Positions 55,230-63,486 of a stretch of DNA of 64,000 nucleotides are shown in pieces (the stretch's first letter is position 1; each line of letters opens with the position of its first letter). Under the pieces are notes generated by a model. The model did not search any database. It was not told the origin of the DNA and saw nothing but the letters and a program-made list of their open reading frames with translations. A program made the translations under genes and the position numbers. Origin of the DNA: Paraburkholderia sp. Ac-20340 (lineage in GTDB: Bacteria; Pseudomonadota; Gammaproteobacteria; Burkholderiales; Burkholderiaceae); the NCBI RefSeq assembly GCF_017104965.1, contig NZ_JAAGPR010000007.1, positions 186,001 through 250,000 of the forward strand, in the 5' to 3' direction.

Positions 55230-56065
55230 GCCCGCTCTCCGGTCTTGCGCGCGCCGCCGGTGGCGGACTGCAGCGCCTTGCGGAACACCTGGCGGAAGCC
55301 GAAGTACGCAATCGCGTCCTTCATGTTCGAGATGAAACGGCGCCACGGACGCATGTTCGGGTTGGTCACGTATTCGAACGTGAGCGAAACGCGCACCTCG
55401 CCTTCGCGGCTGGCCGTCACGCGATGGCGCAGTTTATCGCCGTCGAACAGCACCAGCGCGCCCGGCGGATATTGCACGGCGCCCGGTTCGTCGGCCTTGT
55501 TTTCATCGCGCGTGTGCAGCTCGTAATCGAGAATGCACGACGAGTCGTCGATCACGCCCAGCAGCACCGTGTAACGGCGGCCGTCGTAATACGAGGTGTC
55601 GTAATGCCAGCCGATGTGATCGCCCGCGCGCGTGTAGTAATACAGCGCGTAAGCGTGTGGATCGTCTTCGGGCGAAAGCTGGAGTTTGTCGCCGGTGATC
55701 TTTTCGAGCCAGGCGAGCAGCTTGGGCGAGCGGTAAAGCTCGGCGATATACGGCTGCAGACGGTCGATCGTGTGACGGCTCACACTGCCGCCCGCCTTGT
55801 GGCCGGGAATGAAATTGCGATTGACCTCGGGCATCAGCGCGTTGGCGGCGTCGATGAGCCGCTGCGTGGCGTCCGCGGGCAGAAAGTCGGAGAGATACAG
55901 GAACGAGCCCTGATTCACATACTCGTCGCGCAGTTGCGTCGAGTCGAGGCCGCCTAGCGCGCGGCCAATGGCGGCGTCGGGCACCGCATCCGCAAAGGCA
56001 TTCTGGCCATCCGCCATGCGCGCATCGCCCGTTGCGGCCTGTTCTTGTTCTGCTTGCACACTCAT
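55226..56065 (-). CDS. 2-oxoglutarate/Fe(II)-dependent oxygenase
   Basis: A 279-residue double-stranded beta-helix dioxygenase. The iron triad H154-x-D156 (IGWHYDTSYYDGRRYTVLLG) and H214 (KLRHRVT) is complete, and R225 in EVRVSLTFEY should bind 2-oxoglutarate. The first 35 residues are Ala/Asp-rich and probably disordered. ATG 56065 overlaps the CDP-alcohol phosphotransferase stop (ATGA). The substrate is unknown; position in the operon suggests a lipid headgroup or an activated alcohol. Confidence 0.88.
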   Translation of the reverse strand: MSVQAEQEQAATGDARMADGQNAFADAVPDAAIGRALGGLDSTQLRDEYVNQGSFLYLSDFLPADATQRLIDAANALMPEVNRNFIPGHKAGGSVSRHTIDRLQPYIAELYRSPKLLAWLEKITGDKLQLSPEDDPHAYALYYYTRAGDHIGWHYDTSYYDGRRYTVLLGVIDDSSCILDYELHTRDENKADEPGAVQYPPGALVLFDGDKLRHRVTASREGEVRVSLTFEYVTNPNMRPWRRFISNMKDAIAYFGFRQVFRKALQSATGGARKTGERA

Positions 56066-56763
56066 CTGCTGATCCAAACCTGACTGGTTTCCTTGCCGGC
56101 CGCACGGCGCGTCACGCGCCAGTAATCGAGCACCACATAAGCCGCGAACAGCGGCGCGCCGATCGAGGCGGCCAACACAAACGGCGATGCGATTCCGGTG
56201 AGCGTCACAAGCGGCAACAGATACAGCACGTCTTCCGTCTCGAAACCGCCGACGAAAGCCTGCTGCGTGCCGGACTTGCCCGCCATTTCCTCGATACGCA
56301 TGCGAAGGAAGAAGATTACCGCGACCGCCACGCCGGCGATACCGCCGAGCACGGCCGGCGGCACGTGCCATTCGGCCGCAGCCGTTCCAGCGGACGCAAC
56401 GCCCAGGCCATAGCCCATGCCGAAAAACAGCAGGATGGTCGTGGCGGCGTCGGCCGCGAGATCGTAGAAATGGCCGATACGGCTGGTTTTGCCGCTGATA
56501 CGCGCGAGTTCGCCGTCGGTGTGATCAACGAAATTCGACAGAACGATCAGAAAGGCGCCAATATTGACGTGCAGAAAATCGCCGCGCGCCAGATAAAAAG
56601 CACCGGCGACGCCGATCAGCAGGCGCAGCGTAGTCAGATGATTGGGGGTAACGCGGGTGGAGACAAGCGGTGTCACGAGCCAGCGCGCCGCGCGAGCATC
56701 CCACGTGCGCGGCAGCGGCACCACACGGGGCGCCGGGTTAACAGGTTGGTCTTTTCCAGTCAT
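56062..56763 (-). CDS. CDP-alcohol phosphatidyltransferase-family membrane enzyme
   Basis: A 233-residue protein with about six spans. The family motif D-x2-DG-x2-AR-x8-G-x3-D-x3-D is complete (D80, D83, G84, A87, R88, G97, D101, D105). The N-terminus RVTPNHLTTLRLLIG is also typical. It joins a CDP-activated moiety to an alcohol, as in phosphatidylglycerol-phosphate, phosphatidylinositol-phosphate or di-inositol-phosphate synthases. It is distinct from the usual pgsA or pssA context and begins a four-gene operon with 4-bp overlaps. Confidence 0.9.
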   Translation of the reverse strand: MTGKDQPVNPAPRVVPLPRTWDARAARWLVTPLVSTRVTPNHLTTLRLLIGVAGAFYLARGDFLHVNIGAFLIVLSNFVDHTDGELARISGKTSRIGHFYDLAADAATTILLFFGMGYGLGVASAGTAAAEWHVPPAVLGGIAGVAVAVIFFLRMRIEEMAGKSGTQQAFVGGFETEDVLYLLPLVTLTGIASPFVLAASIGAPLFAAYVVLDYWRVTRRAAGKETSQVWISR

Positions 56764-57061
56764 AACCGGGAAGTATAGTGTAAGGCGTCTTAGTACGCTT
56801 TCGCGCCTAACATACTTGCGTGTAAATTATTGATTCGCAAGAGGACGGTTGGCTTTCCTTGCCTGACACGGCCTGGCGCGGAATGTGGCGCGGTGTTGCG
56901 GTGACGCGCGCGGCCGGAAATCGCAGCGGGCTGCGTCGTGCTTTGCCGCGAGCACGCTCGCGCAAACCCGCGTACAGTGCAGCCCTTTCGCATCGGCCCC
57001 GGTTGTGCACGCCAAAGCCGCACCGGCGTGGCTCCAATTTGGCCCAATCGCCAGACATTCG

Positions 57062-57496
57062 ATGAAACGCTTTTCCCTCGCTGCCCTGCTGCTTGCGGCG
57101 CTGCCTTTCGTGCCGATGACCGGCCACGCGGCCGCCCTCGACGAATCGCTGACCTGCAAGGAGTCGGCGCACGATTTCATTTCGGGACTGATCGACCAGA
57201 AGCTGATCGACGAAAAGCCCATGCGCGTCGAGAGCAATTCGATCAACGCTTTCTGGCCCGCGCACGGCCAGCATCTGACCGCTTACGGCTTCAGCGTGTT
57301 CGCGATCGTGGGCTTCCAGCAGGACGATCCGCTTTTCAAGACCGGCGACGGCAAGCCCATCGGCCGTTCGGCCTATGGCGCGGTGGTGGTCGCGACGCAG
57401 GCCAGGGTGCAGGCAGCGCTCGACGCCGCCGGCAATACCGCCATCGTCCATCACGCCGGGCCGCTGCTGACGGCCATTTTCTGCAAGCAGGAATAA
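57062..57496 (+). CDS. Secreted hypothetical protein
   Basis: A 144-residue protein with a clear signal peptide (MKRFSLAALLLAALPFVPMTGHAAA). The mature part has two Cys (SLTCKESAHDF and AIFCKQE) that may form a disulphide. No known domain is recognised. The start at ATG 57062 is set by the signal peptide; the frame upstream is a shadow. Probably periplasmic. Confidence 0.75.
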   Translation: MKRFSLAALLLAALPFVPMTGHAAALDESLTCKESAHDFISGLIDQKLIDEKPMRVESNSINAFWPAHGQHLTAYGFSVFAIVGFQQDDPLFKTGDGKPIGRSAYGAVVVATQARVQAALDAAGNTAIVHHAGPLLTAIFCKQE

Positions 57497-57538
57497 CGCG
57501 GCGGCTTCAGAGCCTTTGCAGGAAACGTCGCAGAACCG

Positions 57539-58075
57539 TTATTCGATACGGCCGAAACCGCCTTCGGCCCACGATTGCGCGCGCGCCTTGGTCAGCTTGA
57601 AGTTGGGCGCGACGCGCACCTGCGCGATCTGTTCGCCGTAAGCGTCGAGTGCCGTGAGCATGGCGTAGGGCTCGTATTCGTCGGGCACGATATCGAGCGT
57701 GACGTCGATATCGCCATCGTCGGTACGCAGGCCGATGCGCTTGTGCAGCAGCGCATGCAACTGCTGTTCGTGACGGCGCAGCACTTCCGAAGCGGTCTTC
57801 ACCAGCGTGTTGAACGCCGACGTATCGAGCGGCTTCGGATTCTTCTTGTCGCGGCCCATCGTCCAGGGTCCGACCAGCGCGGGCTCGGGCTCGCCGTCCT
57901 TGATCATCTGGACCGCCCAGCCGTCGTCGTCTTCGTTCTTGATCACGCGCGCCATCCAGCCGTCCTTGTGCCACAGGCGCGGGTCCTGAATCACTTCGGC
58001 CTCCCCTTCGGCGGTCGGATCGTGGGCGTCATCGGGGAAGTCGGCGGGAGAAGCATCGGTCATGGCGGGTTCCAT
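57539..58075 (-). CDS. Hypothetical cytosolic protein
   Basis: A 178-residue acidic protein (174 if it starts at 58063). It has DGWMARVIKNEDDDGWAVQM and VGPWTMGRDKKNPKPLD in the first half and a helical region with LRRHEQQLHALLHKRI. No signal peptide or recognised family. Convergent with the secreted protein gene at 57062. Confidence 0.75.
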   Translation of the reverse strand: MEPAMTDASPADFPDDAHDPTAEGEAEVIQDPRLWHKDGWMARVIKNEDDDGWAVQMIKDGEPEPALVGPWTMGRDKKNPKPLDTSAFNTLVKTASEVLRRHEQQLHALLHKRIGLRTDDGDIDVTLDIVPDEYEPYAMLTALDAYGEQIAQVRVAPNFKLTKARAQSWAEGGFGRIE

Positions 58076-58849
58076 CGGGTTCTGCGGATCTGCCCGCTTT
58101 TTTGCGGACAGGGGCAGGATTTTACCCGCAAGCGCCAGGGCGGCGGTCAGACCGTCCGCTCGCGACGATAGGCGCCGGTGTCAGCCGGGCCGCAATCGGC
58201 TGCCGCGTAATAATCGGCAAAATACATAAGCCGATACGCCGATAATGCGTGCCATTCACTTGCCAATCAAAATGCTTTCAATTTCTCAACCGTAATCGCC
58301 GACGCGGCCGTTCACGCGTCAATATGACTCATTTCGTTTTTGGCAACACTGTCTTTCACTCCGCGCATTGAACTAATAATGATTTTAAGCGACAGGCAAA
58401 AAAAACGCGGCCCGAGGGCCGCGAAAAACAGATGAAAAAAGACCACCCTTGGTCAAAGGGGCAAACGAATTGTACCGCCGCGCACCCTACCTTTAGATCG
58501 CATAATCTGGAACAGTACCTTTCAGATTTCGACGTAAATATCGCACGAAAATCGTGCAATCACCGCAATGCACCGTGGCTCAAGCCTCCCGGGTACGTCG
58601 CACATGCGCAACAAAATCGGCCTTGTCACATTTTGTCGCATATCTCACGATTAAGAAAAATACCTTTATCGACAAATACTTAGAGGCATTAATCTGGTTA
58701 TTACAATTTCCAGAAAGAATTGTTGTGCCGGACAAAACGAATCACGACGATTGCCGGAATACACTTTCCCTCGAATCGTCAGACCACGAAATTCATTGCC
58801 AGACAATCGGCTTTCGTGAGATTCCCAAGTACTGTCCGGAGTTAAAAGC
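58076..58849. other. AT-rich region upstream of the porin gene
   Basis: 774 bp of clearly lower GC than its surroundings. It contains the minus-strand hairpins of the candidate sRNA (58398-58454), the dyad GCACGA-AAA-TCGTGC (58543-58557) and the porin leader. Frames at 58356-58559 (-) and 58554-58853 (+) are not convincing. Confidence 0.6.
58398..58560 (-). ncRNA. Candidate small RNA with two terminal hairpins
   Basis: Read on the minus strand, GACCA-AGGG-TGGTC is followed by TTTTTT, and 22 nt further a CGCGGCC-CTCG-GGCCGCG stem is followed by eight T residues. No credible minus-strand gene lies upstream, so these terminators need an RNA of their own. The 3' end is well supported. The 5' end near 58560 is a guess based on the stem at 58543-58557. 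It may resemble the double-hairpin sRNAs described in Burkholderia cenocepacia. Confidence 0.4.
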
Positions 58850-60016
58850 ATGAAAAAAACCCTTATCCTCGCTGGTGTTCTCGGTGCATTTGCAATGAGC
58901 GCTCATGCGCAAAGCAGCGTGACCCTGTATGGCTCGCTCGACGCCGGTATCGTCTACGCCAACAATGCGGGCGGCCACAGTCTGTGGGCGCAAGGCAGCG
59001 GCGCAATGTCGAACAACTACTTCGGCCTGAAAGGCGCTGAAGACCTCGGCGGCGGCCTGAAGGCCATCTTCACGTTGGAGAGCGGCTTCAATCTCAATAA
59101 CGGCGGCTACAAGAACGGCGACAGCGGCTTCAACCGCCAGGCCTATGTCGGTCTGCAAAGCGACAAGTACGGCACGCTCACGCTCGGCCGCCAGTACGAC
59201 TCGATGAACCAGTACCTCGCGCCGCTCTCGGAAGCAGGCGCGGGCTTCGGCAACAACCTTGCCGGTCACCCGTTCGACAACGACAACTTCGCCCAGTCGT
59301 TCTCGATCAAGAACGCGGTCAAGTATTCGAGCGCGAACTACTCGGGTCTGCAGTTCGGCGGCCTGTATGGCTTCTCGAACCAGGCTGACGGCTTCGCGAA
59401 CAGCCGCGCCTGGAGCGCGGGCGCGTCGTACAGCAACGGCCCGCTGAATGTCGCGGCCGGCTACCTGCAATTGAACAACTCGGGCACCGTGGGCGGCAAC
59501 ACGAGCGGCGCGGCTTCGGCTGACCAGAATATCTCGGCACGTCAGCAACGCACCTTCGGCGCCGGCGCGAACTACACCTACGGCCCGGCGCAAGTCGGCT
59601 TCGTGTGGTCGCATTCGCAGATCGACGGTCTGCAAAGCCTCTCTAGCGGCGGCGCGACGCTCGCTGGCGTGAGCGGCCTGAATCTCCATATGGACAACTT
59701 CGAACTCAACGGCGCGTACCACCTGACGCCAGCGCTCGCCCTCGTCGGTTCGTACACGTTCACCGACGGCACCGTGACCGGCACGGGCAGCGGCGACCAG
59801 AGCCCGAAGTGGCACACCGTCATGGTCGGCACCGACTACTCGCTCAGCAAGCGCACCGACGTCTACCTCGCTGGCGTGTATCAGCACGCTTCGGGTTCGA
59901 TGGGCGTGAACGGTTCGGGCCAGGCCGTCGCCAACGTCGCTGCGATCAACACGCTCTCGCCGTCGACGACCAACAACCAGATCGCCGCGACCGTCGGTCT
60001 GCGTCACCGCTTCTAA
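58850..60016 (+). CDS. Outer membrane porin (OmpC/Gram-negative porin family)
   Basis: A 388-residue trimeric porin precursor. The signal peptide MKKTLILAGVLGAFAMSAHA is followed by QSSVTLYGSLDAGI, the usual start of Burkholderia porins. It has a GLKGAEDLGGGLKAIFTLESGF strand pair, an RQAYVGL motif and the terminal VGLRHRF. It would allow diffusion of small hydrophilic solutes. GGAG upstream of ATG 58850 sets the start. A terminator follows at 60087. Confidence 0.95.
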   Translation: MKKTLILAGVLGAFAMSAHAQSSVTLYGSLDAGIVYANNAGGHSLWAQGSGAMSNNYFGLKGAEDLGGGLKAIFTLESGFNLNNGGYKNGDSGFNRQAYVGLQSDKYGTLTLGRQYDSMNQYLAPLSEAGAGFGNNLAGHPFDNDNFAQSFSIKNAVKYSSANYSGLQFGGLYGFSNQADGFANSRAWSAGASYSNGPLNVAAGYLQLNNSGTVGGNTSGAASADQNISARQQRTFGAGANYTYGPAQVGFVWSHSQIDGLQSLSSGGATLAGVSGLNLHMDNFELNGAYHLTPALALVGSYTFTDGTVTGTGSGDQSPKWHTVMVGTDYSLSKRTDVYLAGVYQHASGSMGVNGSGQAVANVAAINTLSPSTTNNQIAATVGLRHRF

Positions 60017-60332
60017 AGCGCCCCGAAGTCATCGCACAAGCGTCATCGCACAAGCGCGCGATCCGCGCTTGTCAGCCTTCAGCAAGACGCCCGGTTGCCA
60101 CAAGCAGCCGGGCGTTTTTTTCGATGTGCTTTCGCGCCGTGCTTTCAGTTTCGTATCGGCAACTTTTGACGTTCGCGCAGGCACGCGATCGAATGCGCGC
60201 TAGCGCTCGCGCAGTTGCATCTTTTTACGTCTCTATGAGCGTGCTTCGATGAACGCGTGCGTATACTCATAAACACACGTGTCCTGCAACGCAGCCTGCG
60301 TTGCCTCCTGTCCCGCACCCGTCACGCCGCTC
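60017..60332. other. Spacer between porin and lipoprotein genes
   Basis: 316 bp holding the porin terminator (60087-60121) and presumably the lipoprotein promoter. I see no further feature. Confidence 0.5.
60087..60121 (+). terminator. Intrinsic terminator of the porin gene
   Basis: ACGCCCGG (60087-60094) pairs with CCGGGCGT (60108-60115), with further GGTTGC/GCAGCC pairing inside. At least six T residues follow. Confidence 0.92.
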
Positions 60333-60686
60333 ATGAATACCTTCTCGGAACGCCTCATCGCCATCGTCCCGCTCGCACTCGTTGCCGCTTGCGGATCGTC
60401 GCCATCCAGCACTGCCTCGAATGGCGAAACCATGATTTACGCGTCGTCGGCGCGCTCGCCTTCGTCGATCGCGAACTGCCTCGAAGATCGACTGTCCAGC
60501 GTGCATGAATCGCGTAACGGCAACAGCATGGAACTCGTCGTGGGCTCGCGCTCGGACGCCTCGTACCTGGTCACGCTCATCCCGAGCGGCAGTGGATCGG
60601 TGATTCGTGTGACCCATGGCGCGTCGACATCGGACGATCCGCCCGAACCCGAATTGCGCTTCGACGTGGCGCGCTGCACGACCTGA
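60333..60686 (+). CDS. Small lipoprotein
   Basis: A 117-residue protein starting MNTFSERLIAIVPLALVAAC, with a lipobox LVAACGSS (Cys about 20). The mature domain has two Cys (IANCLEDRL and VARCTT) and alternating strands (SMELVVGSR, YLVTLIPSG, SVIRVTHG). No family is recognised. An upstream in-frame start at 60279 has no signal character. Confidence 0.75.
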   Translation: MNTFSERLIAIVPLALVAACGSSPSSTASNGETMIYASSARSPSSIANCLEDRLSSVHESRNGNSMELVVGSRSDASYLVTLIPSGSGSVIRVTHGASTSDDPPEPELRFDVARCTT

Positions 60687-60837
60687 TGTGAACGCGCGCG
60701 AGAACTGTTGCAACTAACCAAAACGCTAAAAGCCCTTTATTTAGCGGACAAAATGAATTCTCGCGTCTTGCCCCTGTCATGATGCCGTCACATCTGCGAA
60801 GATTGCGCCCTCTTTGAAATTCGCAAGACAACGCTTC

Positions 60838-61344
60838 ATGGCATCTGGGTCCGCACATCACGCCACCGGCTGGGCCGCCGGTGTCATCGCCGCTGCAATC
60901 ATCACGCACGCGGGAGCGGATACGCCCTGGCATCTCGCTGCCGCATTGGCTTTTGTTGCCGGCGTGGCAGGCGGCACGGCGCCCGACTGGCTGGAAGTCG
61001 CGTGGTGGAGAAAAAAGCGCAAGCTCTGGGTCACGCATCGCACCATCACGCATTGGGGTGTGGGCTGGGTGGCCTTGCTGCTGTGCTCGTACCGTGAGCT
61101 CGGGCATTGGTTGATCGCCGCGCCCGCATTCGGCTTCGCCTGCGGCGGCTTGATCCATCTGTTCGCGGACTGGCCGAACCCGCTGGGCGTGCCCTGGATC
61201 GCGCGCCGTCATTCACTGAACCTCTGGCGCAGCGGACGATGCGATCTCATCGTGATCGGCGCTTCATGGGTTGCCGCGTGGTTCTTCGCCGTGCATGGCG
61301 TGCCGCATAGCTGGTCGTTCGAGACGCTCCGGCGGCTGGCCTGA
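60838..61344 (+). CDS. YdjM-like inner membrane metal-dependent hydrolase family protein
   Basis: A 168-residue membrane protein with about four spans. It has the family's conserved His/Asp segments: HHATGWAAG, GGTAPDWLE, THRTITHW and HLFADWPNPLGVPW. These resemble the YdjM/LexA-regulated 'membrane-bound metal-dependent hydrolase' group, whose reaction is unknown. ATG 60838 is preferred; a TTG at 60814 adds eight residues. Confidence 0.8.
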   Translation: MASGSAHHATGWAAGVIAAAIITHAGADTPWHLAAALAFVAGVAGGTAPDWLEVAWWRKKRKLWVTHRTITHWGVGWVALLLCSYRELGHWLIAAPAFGFACGGLIHLFADWPNPLGVPWIARRHSLNLWRSGRCDLIVIGASWVAAWFFAVHGVPHSWSFETLRRLA

Positions 61345-61375
61345 CGATCTGCAATCCGAAATAATTGACTGAGCT

Positions 61376-61413
61376 TTCGGGCAGACGGCGCCTGCTTGCG
61401 CCGCCTGCCCGAA
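61376..61413. repeat. 16-bp near-perfect hairpin between convergent genes
   Basis: TTCGGGCAGACGGCGC (61376-61391) pairs with GCGCCGCCTGCCCGAA (61398-61413) with one mismatch and a 6-nt loop. There is no T-run. It sits between the YdjM-like and aldehyde dehydrogenase stops, like the hairpin at 44382-44416. Confidence 0.75.
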
Positions 61414-61437
61414 CCTTCCATTCCACCAATCAGTCGA

Positions 61438-62937
61438 TCAGTCGATCGAGAAGTCGATGCCTTGCGCCAGCGGCAGCGCCGACGAATAGTTCACCGTGTT
61501 AGTCGCGCGCCGCATATAGCCCTTCCACGCATCCGAGCCCGATTCGCGGCCGCCGCCGGTTTCCTTCTCGCCGCCGAACGCGCCGCCAATTTCCGCGCCG
61601 CTCGGCCCGATATTCACGTTGGCGATCCCGCAATCGCTGCCCGATGCCGAAAGGAAACGCTCGGCCTCGCGCAAGTCCGTCGTGAACACGCAAGACGACA
61701 AACCGTGCGCGGCAGCGTTATTCGCGGCAACGGCATCATTGAAGTCGCGATACTTCATGACGTAGAGAATCGGCGCGAAGGTTTCCTTGAGGACGATGGC
61801 GCTCTGTGCCGGCATTTCCACCAGCGCGGGGCGCACGTAATAGCCGTTGGCCAGTCCCTCGACCTGAACCCGCTCGCCGCCCGTGACCGTACCGCCTTCG
61901 GTACGCGCCTGCTGCAGTGCCGATTGCATGCGCTCGAACGCGTGCGAATCGATCAGCGGCCCCATCAAGGTGCCGGTTACCAGCGGGTTTCCGATCGGAA
62001 CCTTGGCGTAAAGCTGCTTCAATCGCTCGACGGTCGCCTCGTAGACGCTCTCGTGCACGAACAGGCGGCGCAGCGAAGTACAGCGCTGCCCGGCCGTGCC
62101 AACCGCCGAAAAGAGAATCGCGCGCAAGGCGAGTTCGCGGTCGGCGCTGGGCGTCACGATGCCCGCGTTATTGCCGCCGAGTTCGAGAATCGAGCGGCCA
62201 AAGCGCTGTGCCACGGTCACGCCGACCGCGCGGCCCATCTCGGTGCTGCCCGTCGCGCTCACGATCGCGGCGCGCGGATCGGCCACGAGTTTCGCGCCGA
62301 CGTCGCGGCCGCCCACCACCAGCGAAACCAGGCCATCGGGCGCGTCGCCAAACGCATTCAGCGCTTCGCTCATGAGCCTCTGCACGGCCAGCGCAGTCAG
62401 TGGCGTTTTCTCCGACGGCTTCCAGATCACGGGATTGCCGCAAACCAGCGCAAGCGCCGCGTTCCAGGACCACACGGCGACCGGGAAATTGAACGCCGAG
62501 ATCACGGCGCACACGCCCATCGGATGCCAGCTTTCGGCCATGCGATGGCCGGGGCGTTCGGATGCGATCGTCAGGCCGTAAAGTTGCCGCGAAAGACCAA
62601 CCGCGAAATCGCAGATGTCGATCATTTCCTGCACTTCGCCCAGCCCTTCCTGCAGGATCTTGCCCGCCTCCAGCGAGACCAGGCTGCCGAGCGCTTCCTT
62701 GCGTTCGCGCAGGCGCTCGCCCAGCAGCCGCACCAGTTCACCGCGACGCGGCGCGGGTACGTTGCGCCACTGGAGAAAGGCTTCCTGCGCGCGCGTCAGC
62801 GCCGCGTCGACGTCCGCCGCCGACTGGCTGGCCACCCGCCCGATCAACTCGCCGGATACCGGCGATCTCACTTCGATGTCACCCGACCTGGCTGCTTCTG
62901 AAATGCCGAGGTCGGCAAGAATGCGTGTTGCGTCCAT
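61438..62937 (-). CDS. amaB: ALDH7-type aldehyde dehydrogenase (alpha-aminoadipic semialdehyde dehydrogenase-like)
   Basis: A 499-residue NAD(P)-dependent dehydrogenase. It has VISAFNFPVAVWSWNAALALVCGN, the Glu motif LELGGNNAGIV, the catalytic Cys in GTAGQRCTSLRR (about residue 285) and the ALDH7-type end GAEIGGAFGGEKETGGGRESGSDAW. The family includes AmaB/piperideine-6-carboxylate dehydrogenase of lysine breakdown, and this is the likeliest role. ATG 62937 follows AAAGGAT. The upstream region carries three TTTCC-N4-GGAAA-type dyads. Confidence 0.88.
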   Translation of the reverse strand: MDATRILADLGISEAARSGDIEVRSPVSGELIGRVASQSAADVDAALTRAQEAFLQWRNVPAPRRGELVRLLGERLRERKEALGSLVSLEAGKILQEGLGEVQEMIDICDFAVGLSRQLYGLTIASERPGHRMAESWHPMGVCAVISAFNFPVAVWSWNAALALVCGNPVIWKPSEKTPLTALAVQRLMSEALNAFGDAPDGLVSLVVGGRDVGAKLVADPRAAIVSATGSTEMGRAVGVTVAQRFGRSILELGGNNAGIVTPSADRELALRAILFSAVGTAGQRCTSLRRLFVHESVYEATVERLKQLYAKVPIGNPLVTGTLMGPLIDSHAFERMQSALQQARTEGGTVTGGERVQVEGLANGYYVRPALVEMPAQSAIVLKETFAPILYVMKYRDFNDAVAANNAAAHGLSSCVFTTDLREAERFLSASGSDCGIANVNIGPSGAEIGGAFGGEKETGGGRESGSDAWKGYMRRATNTVNYSSALPLAQGIDFSID

Positions 62938-62951
62938 GACCGATCCTTTTA

Positions 62952-62965
62952 TTTCCGATAAGAAA
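62952..62965. promoter_or_regulatory. TTTCC-N4-(A/G)GAAA dyad, site F
   Basis: TTTCC-GATA-AGAAA is one mismatch from the full dyad and lies 14 bp upstream of the amaB-like ATG, next to the ribosome binding site. This is a good position for repression. Confidence 0.45.
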
Positions 62966-63104
62966 CAAACGTGATGCAGCCGACTATACACGGGGCGAGA
63001 TGGTGCAGCAAGACGGAGAAAGCCGAACGCAACAAAGCCTGCCGGACGGGCGTTTCACGGCTTGATGGCGCCATTTTTTCAGGAAAGCCCGTCTCCACGC
63101 AGAA

Positions 63105-63120
63105 GTTTCCTTTGAGAAAC
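63105..63120. promoter_or_regulatory. TTTCC-N4-(A/G)GAAA dyad, site G
   Basis: GTTTCC-TTTG-AGAAAC has one mismatched pair in an otherwise symmetric 16-bp site. Confidence 0.45.
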
Positions 63121-63138
63121 ATCGCTCAGCCGAGCGAG

Positions 63139-63152
63139 TTTCCGATAGGAAA
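63139..63152. promoter_or_regulatory. TTTCC-N4-GGAAA dyad, site H
   Basis: TTTCC-GATA-GGAAA is a perfect copy, centred 33 bp from site G. The nearby XRE gene at 63838 is a candidate source of the binding protein. Confidence 0.5.
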
Positions 63153-63282
63153 AAAATGTCGCTCGACACCGCACACTGAATGCAAAAGGGCCATCCAATA
63201 CATCGGATAGCCCTTATCGACCGGGAAACACCGGCCAGCGCGCTACGGCCTTGCGCTGGCAATCCGCCGTTCATGAAGCCGC

Positions 63283-63486
63283 TCATGACTCCTGCACGCA
63301 CTCGGCGCGGCCCATGCGGTGCCCGATTATCAGACCTGCGTCGTAGGCGGATTCGAGCGCGCGGCCAACGTCATCCGAACTGACCACGTGGTAGTCGGCC
63401 GTTTGCTTGCCCGTCAACTCGAAGCGCTCGACTCCGAGCGTTCTCCGCGAGATGGCTAACAGTAATTCAAGACGTTCGTCGCGCAT
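63283..63486 (-). CDS. Small hypothetical protein, possibly DUF6900-like
   Basis: A 67-residue protein (MRDERLELLLAISRRTLGVE, HVVSSDDVGRALESAYDAG). The helix-strand-helix order and the final AYDAG segment recall DUF6900 small proteins, but I cannot verify this. GGAG lies 6-10 bp before the ATG at 63486. Function unknown. Confidence 0.6.
   Translation of the reverse strand: MRDERLELLLAISRRTLGVERFELTGKQTADYHVVSSDDVGRALESAYDAGLIIGHRMGRAECVQES

Larger units (their letters stand above)
62938..63282. other. Upstream region of the amaB-like gene with clustered dyads
   Basis: 345 bp without a gene. It contains the dyads at 62952-62965, 63105-63120 and 63139-63152. The last two are centred 33 bp apart, about three helical turns. 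Confidence 0.6.

Noticed and set aside
58356..58559. 67-codon minus-strand frame
   Set aside because: It runs straight through the sRNA-type terminator hairpins and has no start signals.
58554..58853. 99-codon frame whose TGA overlaps the porin ATG
   Set aside because: It lies in the AT-rich porin leader, with no ribosome binding site and no protein-like pattern. The overlap is probably chance.
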